Assembly (NCBI RefSeq): GCF_007989825.1
Contig: NZ_BJUA01000002.1
Span: 1-64,000, forward strand
Source of the DNA: Cellulomonas persica
Lineage (GTDB): Bacteria > Actinomycetota > Actinomycetes > Actinomycetales > Cellulomonadaceae
Direction of reading: 5' to 3'
Length of the DNA: 64,000 nt
A program made the position numbers and the translations under genes. Under the pieces are notes generated by a model that did no database searches, was not told the origin of the DNA, and was given only the letters and a program-made list of their open reading frames with translations. Of the stretch, positions 46,470 to 58,248 are shown in pieces (position 1 is the stretch's first letter; every line of letters begins with the position of its first letter).

Positions 46470-47118
46470 GGATCGCGTCGAGCGCACCCTCGTCGGCCTC
46501 GCTGCTCGTGACGAACAGCAGCTCGTCACGCCCCTCGAGCGTGTCGTCGATGCTGGGCGCGATGGGTCGTCCGTCTCGGACGATGCACGCGAGCACGACG
46601 TCGGTGGGCCAGGCGACCTGACCGACGCGCACGCCCACGAGCGCGGCGTCCTCGGGCAGCGTGATCTCGAGGATGTCCGCGCCGGACTGGTGGAACGTGA
46701 AGATCCGCACCAGGTCGCCGACGGCGACGGCCTCCTCGACCATCGCGGTCATGATGCGCGGCGTCGAGACGGCCACGTCCACGCCCCACGCCTCGTCGAA
46801 CATCCACTCGTTCTTGGGGTTGTTGACGCGCGCGACCGTGCGGGGCACGCCGAACTCGGTCTTGGCGAGCAGCGAGATGACGAGGTTGGCCTTGTCGTCA
46901 CCCGTGGCGGCGACCATGACGTCGCACTCATCGGTGCGCGCCTCGCGCAGGGTGGGGAGCTCGCACGCGTCGGCCAGCAGCCAGTCGGCCTCGGCGACCT
47001 GCGCGACGCGCATCGCGGTCGGCTGCCGGTCGACGAGCGTGACCTCGTGGTCGTGCGCGAGCAGCTCGCGCGCGATGGAGCGGCCCACCGAGCCGGCGCC
47101 GGCGATCACGACCCTCAT
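46402..47118 (-). CDS. TrkA-family potassium regulatory protein (second RCK gene)
   Basis: A 238-residue RCK protein with an N-terminal NAD-binding Rossmann fold (RVVIAGAGSVGRSIARELLA, then VTLVDRQ) and a C-terminal TrkA_C domain (DILEITLPEDAALVGVRVGQ). The two-domain protein gates a K+ transporter in response to nucleotides. It starts by a 4-bp ATGA overlap with the first RCK gene, like ceoC after ceoB (Rv2692/Rv2691). Its variable Ala/Ser/Pro tail lies inside the 68-bp overlap with the DUF3159 gene. Confidence 0.93.
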   Translation of the reverse strand: MRVVIAGAGSVGRSIARELLAHDHEVTLVDRQPTAMRVAQVAEADWLLADACELPTLREARTDECDVMVAATGDDKANLVISLLAKTEFGVPRTVARVNNPKNEWMFDEAWGVDVAVSTPRIMTAMVEEAVAVGDLVRIFTFHQSGADILEITLPEDAALVGVRVGQVAWPTDVVLACIVRDGRPIAPSIDDTLEGRDELLFVTSSEADEGALDAILTGPQVTPAADGAAGSSAPAPS

Positions 47119-47780
47119 GCGGTCTCCTGGGGTTCGGCGGTGAGCACGCGCTCGACCGTGGCGAGCTCGTCGACGCGGGCCATGACGTGCACCACGTCGT
47201 TCTCCTGCAGGACGGTGCGGGCGTCGGCCAGGACGCCGTCGCCGTACCGCGACAGGTACACGACCCGGACCCCGGCCGCGGCCTCGAGCGCGGTGACCGG
47301 GCGGCCCACCCAGCCCGCGTGGACGTCGACCTGCACGAGCGTGAGCTGACCCGACGGGTCGCGGTACTCGTCCGTCGCGCCGAGGGGGAGCAGCCGGCGC
47401 AGCACCTGCAGGGCCGTCCAGCGCACGGTCGCGACGGTGGGGATGCCGAGCCGCTGGTAGATCTCGGCGCGGTGCGGGTCGTAGATGCGGGCCACGACGT
47501 TCTCGATGCCGTACGTCTCGCGCGCGACCCGCGCGGCGAGGATGTTCGAGTTGTCGCCGTCGGCGACGGCGGCGAAACCGTAGGCGTCGTCGATGCCGGC
47601 CTTGATGAGGGTGTCCCGGTCGAAGCCGAGGCCCGTGACCTTGTGCCCCGAGAAGCTGCCCGTCAGGCGGCGGAACGCCTCGGGGTTCTGGTCGATCACG
47701 GCCACCGAGTGGCCGTGCTCCTCGAGGGTTTGCGCGAGGCTCGCCCCGACGCGGCCGCAGCCCATGATGACGAAGTGCAC
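47115..47780 (-). CDS. TrkA-family potassium regulatory protein (first RCK gene)
   Basis: A 221-residue RCK protein. The Rossmann loop is HFVIMGCGRVGASLAQTLEE and VAVIDQNPEAF, and the C-terminal TrkA_C domain includes TLVQVDVHAGWVGRPVTALE. It is the first of a pair, the counterpart of ceoB. GTG 47780 is chosen because TAGCGT lies 8 nt upstream and the loop is at its N-terminus. The gene is divergent from a KimA-like permease, suggesting functional linkage. No TrkH-type channel is in the window. Confidence 0.93.
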   Translation of the reverse strand: MHFVIMGCGRVGASLAQTLEEHGHSVAVIDQNPEAFRRLTGSFSGHKVTGLGFDRDTLIKAGIDDAYGFAAVADGDNSNILAARVARETYGIENVVARIYDPHRAEIYQRLGIPTVATVRWTALQVLRRLLPLGATDEYRDPSGQLTLVQVDVHAGWVGRPVTALEAAAGVRVVYLSRYGDGVLADARTVLQENDVVHVMARVDELATVERVLTAEPQETA

Positions 47781-47943
47781 AGCGCGCCACGCTATACCCC
47801 CGCGGGGCGCCCTGCTGACGCCGCGCGACCGGGTGGGGCGGGCACCGGCCGGCGGCCCCGTCGACCCGGGTGGTGACGACGCCTCGCACCCGCGGGTACG
47901 GGTGGCACGCGGTGCGGCCCGCGGCGCCCTACGATGGGGCATC

Positions 47944-49944
47944 GTGTCGGACCTGTCGGATGCCGCCAAGAGACTGCTGCTCGGACGTCCGGTCCGGAGC
48001 GACAGGCTCGGCCACACCCTCCTGCCCAAGCGCATCGCGCTCCCGGTCTTCGCGTCCGACGCGTTGTCGTCGGTCGCGTACGCGCCCGACGAGATCCTCC
48101 TGACGCTCTCGCTCGCCGGCATGTCGGCGCTCGTGATCTCGCCGTGGGTGGGCCTGGCGGTCGCGATCGTCATGCTCACGGTCGTCGCGAGCTACCGCCA
48201 GAACGTGCACGCCTACCCCTCGGGAGGTGGCGACTACGAGGTCGCGACCGTCAACCTGGGGCCCAACGCGGGCGTCACGGTCGCGAGCGCGCTGCTCGTC
48301 GACTACATCCTGACCGTGGCGGTCTCGATCTCGTCCGGTGCGCAGTACGCGGCCGCGGCGTTCCCCGCGTTGCGCGGCCACGAGGCGCCGTTCGCCATCG
48401 GGCTCGTCGTGCTGCTCACGCTCGTGAACCTGCGCGGCGTCAAGGAGTCCGGGACGGCGTTCGCGATCCCCGTGTACCTGTTCATGCTCGCCATCGGGCT
48501 CATCGCGGTGTTCGGGAGCGTGCGGTACGCCCTCGGGACGCTGCCGATGGCCGAGAGCGCGGGCCTCGAGCTCGCGCCGGAGGCCGAGTTCGACCAGGGC
48601 CTCGTCGGGCTCGCCGGGTTCTTCCTCGTGCTGCGCTCGTTCGCGTCCGGATGTGCAGCGCTCACCGGCGTCGAGGCGATCAGCAACGGCGTGCCCGCGT
48701 TCCGCAAGCCCAAGTCGAGGAACGCCGCGACGACGCTCGCACTGCTCGGCATGCTCTCGATCGTCATGATCATGTCGATCCTGCTGCTGGCCCGCGCGAC
48801 CGGCGTGGTCTTCGCGGACCGCCCGCACGAGCAGCTGCTGCGCGACGGCGTCCCGGTGGGGCCCGACTTCGAGCAGCACGCGGTGATCGCGCAGATCGCG
48901 GGCGCGGTCTTCCAGGGCTTCCCGCTGCTCGTCGCGGTCGTCGCGGTCGTCACTGGCCTGATCCTCGTGCTGGCCGCGAACACCGCGTTCAACGGCTTCC
49001 CGGTGCTCGGCTCGATCCTCGCGCGCGACGGCTACCTGCCGCGTCAGCTTCACACGCGCGGCGACCGGCTCGCGTTCTCGAACGGCATCATCACGCTCGC
49101 GGTCGTCGCGATCGGCCTCATCTGGGCGTTCGACGCCGAGGTCACACGACTCATCCAGCTGTACATCGTCGGCGTGTTCGTCTCGTTCACGCTGAGCCAG
49201 CTCGGCATGGTCCGGCACTGGACCCGCGAGCTGCGGACCGAGCCGAACCCGGGCGCGCGCTCACGGATGAAGCGGTCCCGGGTCGTCAACGCGATCGGTC
49301 TCGGCATGACCGCGACCGTGCTCGTCGTCGTGCTCATCACCAAGTTCACGCACGGCGCGTGGATCGCGATCCTCGCGATGATCCTCGTGTTCGCGCTCAT
49401 GCAGGCGATCCACAGGCACTACGTGGCGGTGCGCCGGGAGCTCGCGCTCGGCGAGGACGCCGCCGCGGCGCGTGCCCTGCCGAGCCGCGTGCACGCGATC
49501 GTCCTCGTCTCGCACCTGCACCGGCCGACGATGCGGGCGATCGCCTACGCCCGGGCCGCGCGGCCGCAGGTCATCGAGGCGGTCACGGTGGGCGTCGACG
49601 AGGACGACGTCGCGCGCCTGCGCGAGCAGTGGGACGCGATGGACCTGCCCGTCCCGCTGCGTGTGCTCGACTCGCCGTTCCGGGAGATCACCCGGCCCGT
49701 GCTGCAGTACGTCCGTTCGATCCGCAGGGACAGCCCTCGGGATCTCGTCGTCGTCTACATCCCGGAGTACGTCGTGGGTCACTGGTGGGAACAGCTGCTG
49801 CACAACCAGAGCGCGTTGCGCCTCAAGGGGAGGTTGCTGTTCACGCCGGGCGTCGTCGTCGCGTCCGTGCCGTGGCAGCTCGCGTCGTCCGAGGGACAGA
49901 CCGGTCTCGAGGACCGGATGCGCGGGACGCTCCCTCGTGGCTGA
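47944..49944 (+). CDS. APC-superfamily permease, KimA-like
   Basis: A 666-residue membrane protein with about 12 helices (residues 40-500) followed by a cytosolic domain (about 520-660) with VHAIVLVSHLHRPTMRAIAY and VVYIPEYVVGHWWEQLLHNQ. The long C-terminal domain and the start LPVFASDALSSVAYAPDEIL are typical of the KimA/YdaO group, a K+/H+ symporter family in Bacillus, and of M. tuberculosis Rv2690c. The substrate is either K+ or an amino acid. GTG 47944 lies 8 nt after TACGAT. The adjacent RCK pair favours potassium. Confidence 0.85.
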   Translation: MSDLSDAAKRLLLGRPVRSDRLGHTLLPKRIALPVFASDALSSVAYAPDEILLTLSLAGMSALVISPWVGLAVAIVMLTVVASYRQNVHAYPSGGGDYEVATVNLGPNAGVTVASALLVDYILTVAVSISSGAQYAAAAFPALRGHEAPFAIGLVVLLTLVNLRGVKESGTAFAIPVYLFMLAIGLIAVFGSVRYALGTLPMAESAGLELAPEAEFDQGLVGLAGFFLVLRSFASGCAALTGVEAISNGVPAFRKPKSRNAATTLALLGMLSIVMIMSILLLARATGVVFADRPHEQLLRDGVPVGPDFEQHAVIAQIAGAVFQGFPLLVAVVAVVTGLILVLAANTAFNGFPVLGSILARDGYLPRQLHTRGDRLAFSNGIITLAVVAIGLIWAFDAEVTRLIQLYIVGVFVSFTLSQLGMVRHWTRELRTEPNPGARSRMKRSRVVNAIGLGMTATVLVVVLITKFTHGAWIAILAMILVFALMQAIHRHYVAVRRELALGEDAAAARALPSRVHAIVLVSHLHRPTMRAIAYARAARPQVIEAVTVGVDEDDVARLREQWDAMDLPVPLRVLDSPFREITRPVLQYVRSIRRDSPRDLVVVYIPEYVVGHWWEQLLHNQSALRLKGRLLFTPGVVVASVPWQLASSEGQTGLEDRMRGTLPRG

Positions 49945-51193
49945 GGCGCACGAGCGCGAGCTCGTCGAGCTCGAGATCGGACCGGTCGCGCACGGCGGGC
50001 ACTGCGTCGCGCGGCACGAGGGTCGCGTCGTGTTCGTCCGGCACACGCTGCCGGGGGAGCGCGTGCGCGCGGTTCTGACGGACGCCGAGCCGGACGCGAC
50101 GTTCTGGCGTGCTGACGCGGTCGAGGTGCTTGACGCCTCACCGGACCGCGTGCCGAGCGTCTGGCCGCAGGCCGGTCCGGGCGGTGTGGGCGGCGGCGAG
50201 CTCGCGCACGTCGCGCTGCCCGCACAGCGCGCGTGGAAGGCCGCGGTCCTGCGTGAGCAGCTGCAGCGGCTCGGCAAGGTCGAGCGTGACGTGACGGTGC
50301 ACGCGGCAGCGGGCGACGACGAGCGTGGCGGCCTCGCGTGGCGCACACGCATCGACCTGGTGGCCGACGAGCACGGCCGGGCCGGTATGCGGCGGCACCG
50401 GTCGCACGACGTGGTGGCGATCGACGAGATGCCGCTCGCGGTCGAGCAGATCGCCGAGCTCGAGCTGTTCGGCCGGCGCTGGCCCGTGGGGGCGCGGATC
50501 GAGGCGATCGCGCCCGTGGGCGGCGACCGTCCGCTCGTGCTCGTCGACGGCGTCCCCTACGACCTGGGCCGGCGACGGCCGGACACGCGGCCCAACGCGC
50601 GCACGTCGGTGCGCGAGGTGGTGGTCGCGGACGACGTCGAGCGCACCTACCGTGTCGCGGCGGCCGGGTTCTGGCAGGTGCACCGCCAGGCCCCCGCGAC
50701 GCTCGTCCACGCTGTGCTGGGCGGAGTCGGTGACGTCGCGGGTGCCACGGTGCTCGACCTCTACGCGGGCGCCGGGCTGTTCACGGCCGCGCTCGCGGAC
50801 GCGGTCGGACCGACGGGGCGGGTCGTCTCGGTCGAGGGCGACGCGCGTGCGGTGCGCGACGCGCGTCGCAACCTGCACGACCGGACCAACGTCGAGCTGC
50901 ACGCGGGTGACATGGCGCGGGTGCTGACGGGCGAGCAGGACGCCTCGTCCGACGTCGTGCACGCCGACGTCGTCGTCCTCGACCCGCCGCGCGTCGGCGC
51001 GGGCCGCCGCGTGCTCGACGCGGTGACCGCGCTGCGCCCCGAGCGCCTCGTGTACGTCGCGTGCGACCCGGCGGCGCTGGGGCGCGACGTGGCGTTGCTC
51101 GCCGACGCCGGCTACGGCCTCCTCGACGTCGACGGGTATGACCTTTTCCCCATGACGCACCACGTCGAGGCGGTCGCGACCTTCGCTCGCTGA
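49937..51193 (+). CDS. Class I SAM-dependent RNA m5U methyltransferase (TrmA/RlmD family)
   Basis: A 418-residue RNA methyltransferase. The N-terminal TRAM-like domain is VELEIGPVAHGGHCVARHEGRVVFV. The SAM-binding region includes VLDLYAGAGLFTAALADAVG, the catalytic region is LDPPRVGAGRRVLDAV and YVACDPAALGRDVALL (catalytic Cys in ACDP), and DLFPMTHHVEAVATF closes it. The GTG overlaps the permease stop by 8 bp. Counterpart of Rv2689c. The RNA target (tRNA or 23S rRNA) is not decided. Confidence 0.9.
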   Translation: MAEAHERELVELEIGPVAHGGHCVARHEGRVVFVRHTLPGERVRAVLTDAEPDATFWRADAVEVLDASPDRVPSVWPQAGPGGVGGGELAHVALPAQRAWKAAVLREQLQRLGKVERDVTVHAAAGDDERGGLAWRTRIDLVADEHGRAGMRRHRSHDVVAIDEMPLAVEQIAELELFGRRWPVGARIEAIAPVGGDRPLVLVDGVPYDLGRRRPDTRPNARTSVREVVVADDVERTYRVAAAGFWQVHRQAPATLVHAVLGGVGDVAGATVLDLYAGAGLFTAALADAVGPTGRVVSVEGDARAVRDARRNLHDRTNVELHAGDMARVLTGEQDASSDVVHADVVVLDPPRVGAGRRVLDAVTALRPERLVYVACDPAALGRDVALLADAGYGLLDVDGYDLFPMTHHVEAVATFAR

Positions 51194-51313
51194 ACGCGTA
51201 CGCGCGCTGCAGGGGTCCTGCCCGTGCGTCGGGCGTGCCGCGCGCCTAGCGTGGGAGCGAGCGGTCCCGTCGGACGAGGGCGGGAGCCGGGCGACGAGTG
51301 GGAGGGGTCTGGC

Positions 51314-51478
51314 ATGAGCGAGCAGGACGCGGCACACAAGCTGGCCGAGGCGCGTCGTCACGCGACCGAGGAGCTGTTCAAGCAGGGCACGCCGGAGTAC
51401 GACCAGCGCGCGCACCAGCGCGCGGTCGAGGCCGAGCGGAAGGCCGCGGAGGCCGTAGAGGCTGCTGAGCAGCCCTGA
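51314..51478 (+). CDS. Small charged hypothetical protein
   Basis: A 54-residue, highly charged, helix-forming protein (AAHKLAEARRHATEELFKQG, then AERKAAEAVEAAEQP). Good ribosome site GGGAGGGG. TAGCGT at about 51247 may be its minus-10 box. No family is recognised. Confidence 0.6.
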   Translation: MSEQDAAHKLAEARRHATEELFKQGTPEYDQRAHQRAVEAERKAAEAVEAAEQP

Positions 51479-51517
51479 CGGCGATCGCGACGGCGACCCG
51501 GTCGGGACCGGGCTGGG

Positions 51518-51548
51518 CGCGCGTGGCGGGTGACTCCCGCCACGCGCG
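51518..51548. terminator. Perfect 13-bp terminator hairpin
   Basis: 51518-51530 pairs exactly with 51536-51548 with a 5-nt loop, between the small charged protein gene and acn. TT follows the stem. Confidence 0.75.
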
Positions 51549-51587
51549 TTCCCGCGAGTCGGAGGTGCGCGGGGCGTTGCCAGCATG

Positions 51588-51605
51588 TATCTTGATGTCG
51601 AGATA
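51588..51605. promoter_or_regulatory. 18-bp palindromic operator upstream of aconitase gene
   Basis: TATCTTGATGTCGAGATA: 7 of 9 base pairs are symmetric. It lies about 95 bp before the acn start, next to TTGCCA. Its size and symmetry are those of a MarR-family operator. A TamR regulator of this family controls the aconitase gene in Streptomyces (recalled). Confidence 0.6.
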
Positions 51606-51698
51606 TCCCGCGTCGGCACCGGTCATAGGCTGGAAGCCGACGTCCGCGGTCCGGTGGATCACCGTCCCCGGCAGACTCGCCCCAGAAGGAGCCGCCTC

Positions 51699-54443
<2,745 letters not shown>

Positions 54444-54456
54444 CAGCTGGTCCACC

Positions 54457-54494
54457 AGCGAGGCCCGCACCCCGACGGGGTTGCGGGCCTCGCT
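54457..54494 (+). terminator. Terminator after acn
   Basis: A long stem with left arm from 54457 and right arm to 54494: AGCGAGGCCCGCA faces TGCGGGCCTCGCT, continued inward by CCCC/GGGG after one bulged T. Confidence 0.8.
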
Positions 54495-54643
54495 GCGTCC
54501 GCTCCAGTCTTCGGGCCTAGCGGCACCCTGGCCCGTCGGCAGTGGGCCGTTCGGGTGACCGTACGCACGCGGTCGCGCAGGGAGTGCCATTCTTGCTGCG
54601 CGCCGAGCGGCGCTGCGCTTCGAGCTGGGGAGCCGCGAGTCTC

Positions 54644-57600
54644 TTGGTCCGTACCCGAACGCGGGTCACCGCGCACGTCGCCGTGCTCGTTGCCGGTCTC
54701 CTCGTCGCAACAGGGGCGGTGGTCGGCCCCGCGCCTGCGGATGCAGCAGAAGACGCCGCTGTCGCGAGCGCCGACGAGTGTGTGATCAGCGGGACCGTAC
54801 GGCTCCCGCCCGGCTCGTCGAGCACCCTCGGCGGATCGGTCGACGTCGCGTACCAGGGCGACGTCGAGCAGACCGCGACGGTCTCTGCGAGCGGTGTGTT
54901 CGCGCTGCGCGTGACCAGCTCGACTGCCGGGTACGAGCTGCGTTACCGAGCAGGAAGTCGGCCGCTCGTGGGGGGTTGGTACGCCTCCGACACGCGCACG
55001 CTACAGTCCACGCGAGCAGGGTCGGCGCGTCTTTCGTGCGGTGCGGCCGTGGTCGTACGTCCCAAGGCGGCAGCGACCATGTCAGGGCGGGTCGAGCCGC
55101 CCCCGAGCCGGGCGACGTCGTTCGACTCGTACCAGGTGACCGTGAGCGGCGTGAACAGCGGGTTCCGGGCGGCGATGTGGACCACGAACGGCGCCTTCTC
55201 CTTCTCAGGCCTCGACCCGGACGACCTTTACGCGGTCGGGTGGGAGACGGCCGACGACGTGCCGTCCGGCTGGCTCGGGCAAGACGGGTCGTCGTCACCG
55301 AACTCACGAGCGGTTCCCCCGATGTCGGGCCTGATCCTGCGACCGACCGAGTGGGCGTCCGTCGGCGGCCGGATCCAGCTGCCCCCTGAGGTGTCTCTCG
55401 ACGAGGTGGAGCTCGTCGTCGACGTAGAAGGCTTCGGGAAGCACGAGGGCGCGTATCCACGTGGCTCCGTGCGCGCCGACGGGACCTTCCTCGTCTCGGG
55501 CATCGAGCCCGGTTCGACCGGGTACATCAAGATCGACGATCGGCGCGACCGACTTCGGGGTGGTTGGTACACAGGCTCGGTGACGCTGTCTCCCGTGGAG
55601 CGCAGCCGGAGCGCGATCGCTGCGGGCGACCAGGACGTGCTCGTGGTGCTCGAGGAGGCGGCGACGATCGAGGGCACCGTCGTTCTCGGAGACCAGTCGC
55701 CTGCGGAGTCGTTCGACTCGCTCAAGGCGAAGGCGCACGGGATCGGCGATGAGTTCGTCGAGGCTGTTCCGGTCGGCCGGGACGGCCGGTTCGTCCTCGG
55801 CGGCCTGGTCCCCAGCGAGTCGTACACCGTGCGCGTCGGGGGCACGACGTCGCAGCTGGTCAGCGTCGAGTCACCCGCTCGGGTGACTGCACCAGGCGCA
55901 GTCACGCTCACGACGGCAGGGCGGACCTGGATCACGGTGAGGGTGTCGGGGCCCGGCGTCTCTGCTCAGTCCGTGGGATCGGTCAGAGCCTTCGACGAGG
56001 CAGGGGTGGAGCGCGGCTACGCGTCGGTGGACCGCACAGGCACCGGGAGGATCAACGGTCTGCAGGCCGGCCGTCAGTACCGCCTGCAGACCAGCGGAGG
56101 GTGGTCGAGCGGTTGGTACGTGGGTGACGGCGCCGTCGTCCAACAACGTCGCGCGAATGCGGTGTCGGTCGCAGCAGGGGGACACGCAGAGCTCGTCGTC
56201 GTGCCACAGGCGACTCTCAGCGGCCGACTGGCTCCTAGCCGGTGGACGATGGTCGAGTACTTGGATCCTGAGACGGGCGAGCTCGTGGACTACGGCTACG
56301 TCGAGGGTTCTGACTACACGGTCGACGCGCCCGCCGGGACGTACAAGATCCTGGTCGATGACACGGATGAGTCATACGCCCCGAGCTTCTACTCCGAGGA
56401 CGGCCGCAGCTTCGTCTCGTTCGACGAGGCCTCCGAGGTCACCTTCGAGCCCCAATCCACTGTCGAGGGGGTTCTGCTTCGTGGCGGGAGGTGCGCCTCC
56501 TACTCGGGCCGGGTCGAGCTCGACGACCGATTCGTGGAGCCCGAGCAAGTGAAGCTGTGGAGCGACGCACCGGGTTCCATCGGCGAGCACACGGGCTGGA
56601 TCGGGGATCCTGACCCCCGGTTCACCGTCAGAGGTCTGGCACCCGGGACGTACCACGTCGCGATCGTGTACACCGACCGTGTCGAACGGCAGTTCCCCGA
56701 CGTCGTGATCGACGGTTGCACCGCTACGACCGGTGTCGTCCTGGGCGATGATCCGGGCCTCGTCCAGGTCGAAAAGCCGACGCTCACCGGCGAGTCGCGG
56801 GTCGGCAGCGAGCTGAGCGTCAGCACCGGGTCCACGGCACCTGCCGCCGAGTCGTTCGACTTCGAGTGGCGTCGTTCGGAAGCGCGCATCCCCGGGGCCG
56901 ACGGGCCGACGTACGTCCCGACCATGGATGACGTCGGGCACCCGCTGAGCGTCGTCGTGACGGCCCGCCGCAGCGGCTACCGCTCCGTGAGCTACGAGGT
57001 CGATCACGAGGACTGGGTGCCGGCACCCGAGGTCAGGCCGGGCCAGGTGACCGTTGACGGGCAGGTCCGAGTGGGCGGCACCTTGCGTGCAGGGGTCCAG
57101 GGATGGCCCCAGGACGCGGTCATCTCCTACCGCTGGGCGCGGGACGGCTGGACGATCGTCGGTCACGACGGACCTCTCTACCCGCTGGGGGCCGACGACG
57201 TGAACGCCCGGATCTCCGTGACGGCGACCGCCCAGCTGCCGAGGCACGTGCCGGCGTCCGCCGCCGTCACCACGGCCCCCGTCGAGCTCGACTTCCTCCT
57301 GCTGGAGGCGCCGCGGCTCACTACGGGGGCGGTCGTCGGAACCAGGCTGTCCGTGGATGAGCTGGCGTGGAGCGCTGCGCCCGACGCGACTCGCTTCCAA
57401 TGGCTGCGCGACGGGCGGGCGATCACCGGGGCGACGGCGGCCCAGTACACACCGGTGGCCGCTGACCAGGGCACGCGGATCTCCGTGCGGATCACCGGCA
57501 AGCTCACGGGCTTCGCTGACGTGGTGGCCACCACGTCGGCCGTCCAGGTCAAGCGTGGAGTCATCACCGAACGCACCCGGCCGACGGTGAGCGGAACCGC

Positions 57601-58123
57601 CCGCGTGGGGGAGACGGTTCGCGTGACGACTGGTTCGTGGTCGCCTTCGAGTGTGACGCTCAGCTACAGGTGGCTGCGTGACGGTGTCGCCATCTCCGGC
57701 GCGAGCGGACCGGCGTACCGACTCCGGGTGCTCGACGCCCACGCACGCGTCTCCGTCCGGGTGACCGCCTCGAGACCCGGGTTCGGCTCGGTGTCGGACG
57801 TCGTCGCCTTCAATGCTCGCGTGGGCAAGGTTCGACCTGACATCGGTGCCACGTTCGTCAGGTCGGACGACCGGAGTCGGATCACGGCACGGGTCACTGT
57901 CGCGGCGTCCGGCGTCAGCGCCCTCACTGGTCGCATCCGGGCCACGGTCGACAGCCGCAGCGTCTGGACGACACTGCGGGCGTCCGCGAAGGGCAAGGTC
58001 ACGCTGCTCCTGCCTGCGCGGGTCAAGTCCGGCGACATCGTCCACATCGAGTTCACGCCGACGGGCGACACCTCAGTCGGCGTGATGAAGCGCACCGTGA
58101 CGCGCACGGTTCGAGGGGTCTAG
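54644..58123 (+). CDS. Large secreted repeat protein (carboxypeptidase-regulatory-like and Ig-like repeats)
   Basis: About 1159 residues, of unknown function. A signal peptide (VRTRTRVTAHVAVLVAGLLV, ending near PADAAED) starts at a TTG with GGGGAG 11 nt upstream; GTG 54584 or 54542 are alternative starts. Residues 45-650 hold about seven beta-rich repeats of the CnaB/carboxypeptidase-regulatory type, several with a GGWY or SGWY motif. Residues 660-1060 hold four Ig-like repeats with the pattern VGxxL...YRWLRDGxxIxGAxxxxY. A last Ig-like domain closes it. No LPXTG or membrane anchor is visible, so it is probably released or loosely bound. It carries the lowest GC of the region. Confidence 0.85.
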   Translation: MVRTRTRVTAHVAVLVAGLLVATGAVVGPAPADAAEDAAVASADECVISGTVRLPPGSSSTLGGSVDVAYQGDVEQTATVSASGVFALRVTSSTAGYELRYRAGSRPLVGGWYASDTRTLQSTRAGSARLSCGAAVVVRPKAAATMSGRVEPPPSRATSFDSYQVTVSGVNSGFRAAMWTTNGAFSFSGLDPDDLYAVGWETADDVPSGWLGQDGSSSPNSRAVPPMSGLILRPTEWASVGGRIQLPPEVSLDEVELVVDVEGFGKHEGAYPRGSVRADGTFLVSGIEPGSTGYIKIDDRRDRLRGGWYTGSVTLSPVERSRSAIAAGDQDVLVVLEEAATIEGTVVLGDQSPAESFDSLKAKAHGIGDEFVEAVPVGRDGRFVLGGLVPSESYTVRVGGTTSQLVSVESPARVTAPGAVTLTTAGRTWITVRVSGPGVSAQSVGSVRAFDEAGVERGYASVDRTGTGRINGLQAGRQYRLQTSGGWSSGWYVGDGAVVQQRRANAVSVAAGGHAELVVVPQATLSGRLAPSRWTMVEYLDPETGELVDYGYVEGSDYTVDAPAGTYKILVDDTDESYAPSFYSEDGRSFVSFDEASEVTFEPQSTVEGVLLRGGRCASYSGRVELDDRFVEPEQVKLWSDAPGSIGEHTGWIGDPDPRFTVRGLAPGTYHVAIVYTDRVERQFPDVVIDGCTATTGVVLGDDPGLVQVEKPTLTGESRVGSELSVSTGSTAPAAESFDFEWRRSEARIPGADGPTYVPTMDDVGHPLSVVVTARRSGYRSVSYEVDHEDWVPAPEVRPGQVTVDGQVRVGGTLRAGVQGWPQDAVISYRWARDGWTIVGHDGPLYPLGADDVNARISVTATAQLPRHVPASAAVTTAPVELDFLLLEAPRLTTGAVVGTRLSVDELAWSAAPDATRFQWLRDGRAITGATAAQYTPVAADQGTRISVRITGKLTGFADVVATTSAVQVKRGVITERTRPTVSGTARVGETVRVTTGSWSPSSVTLSYRWLRDGVAISGASGPAYRLRVLDAHARVSVRVTASRPGFGSVSDVVAFNARVGKVRPDIGATFVRSDDRSRITARVTVAASGVSALTGRIRATVDSRSVWTTLRASAKGKVTLLLPARVKSGDIVHIEFTPTGDTSVGVMKRTVTRTVRGV

Positions 58124-58248
58124 GTTCGCGGCATCCTCCGTCCGGGTGACGTCGCGCCCATGGCCCGTGATCGACGACCAGGACCCAGGACCGCCGGGCA
58201 TCCCTGCTTCGTTTCGGCGTGATCGCCGTGAGTCAGGGAGAACGCGCC

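Noticed and set aside
54542..54643. Upstream GTG starts for the giant secreted protein
   Set aside because: They have no ribosome site and would give an unusually long n-region; the TTG at 54644 fits the signal peptide, though it is not proven.
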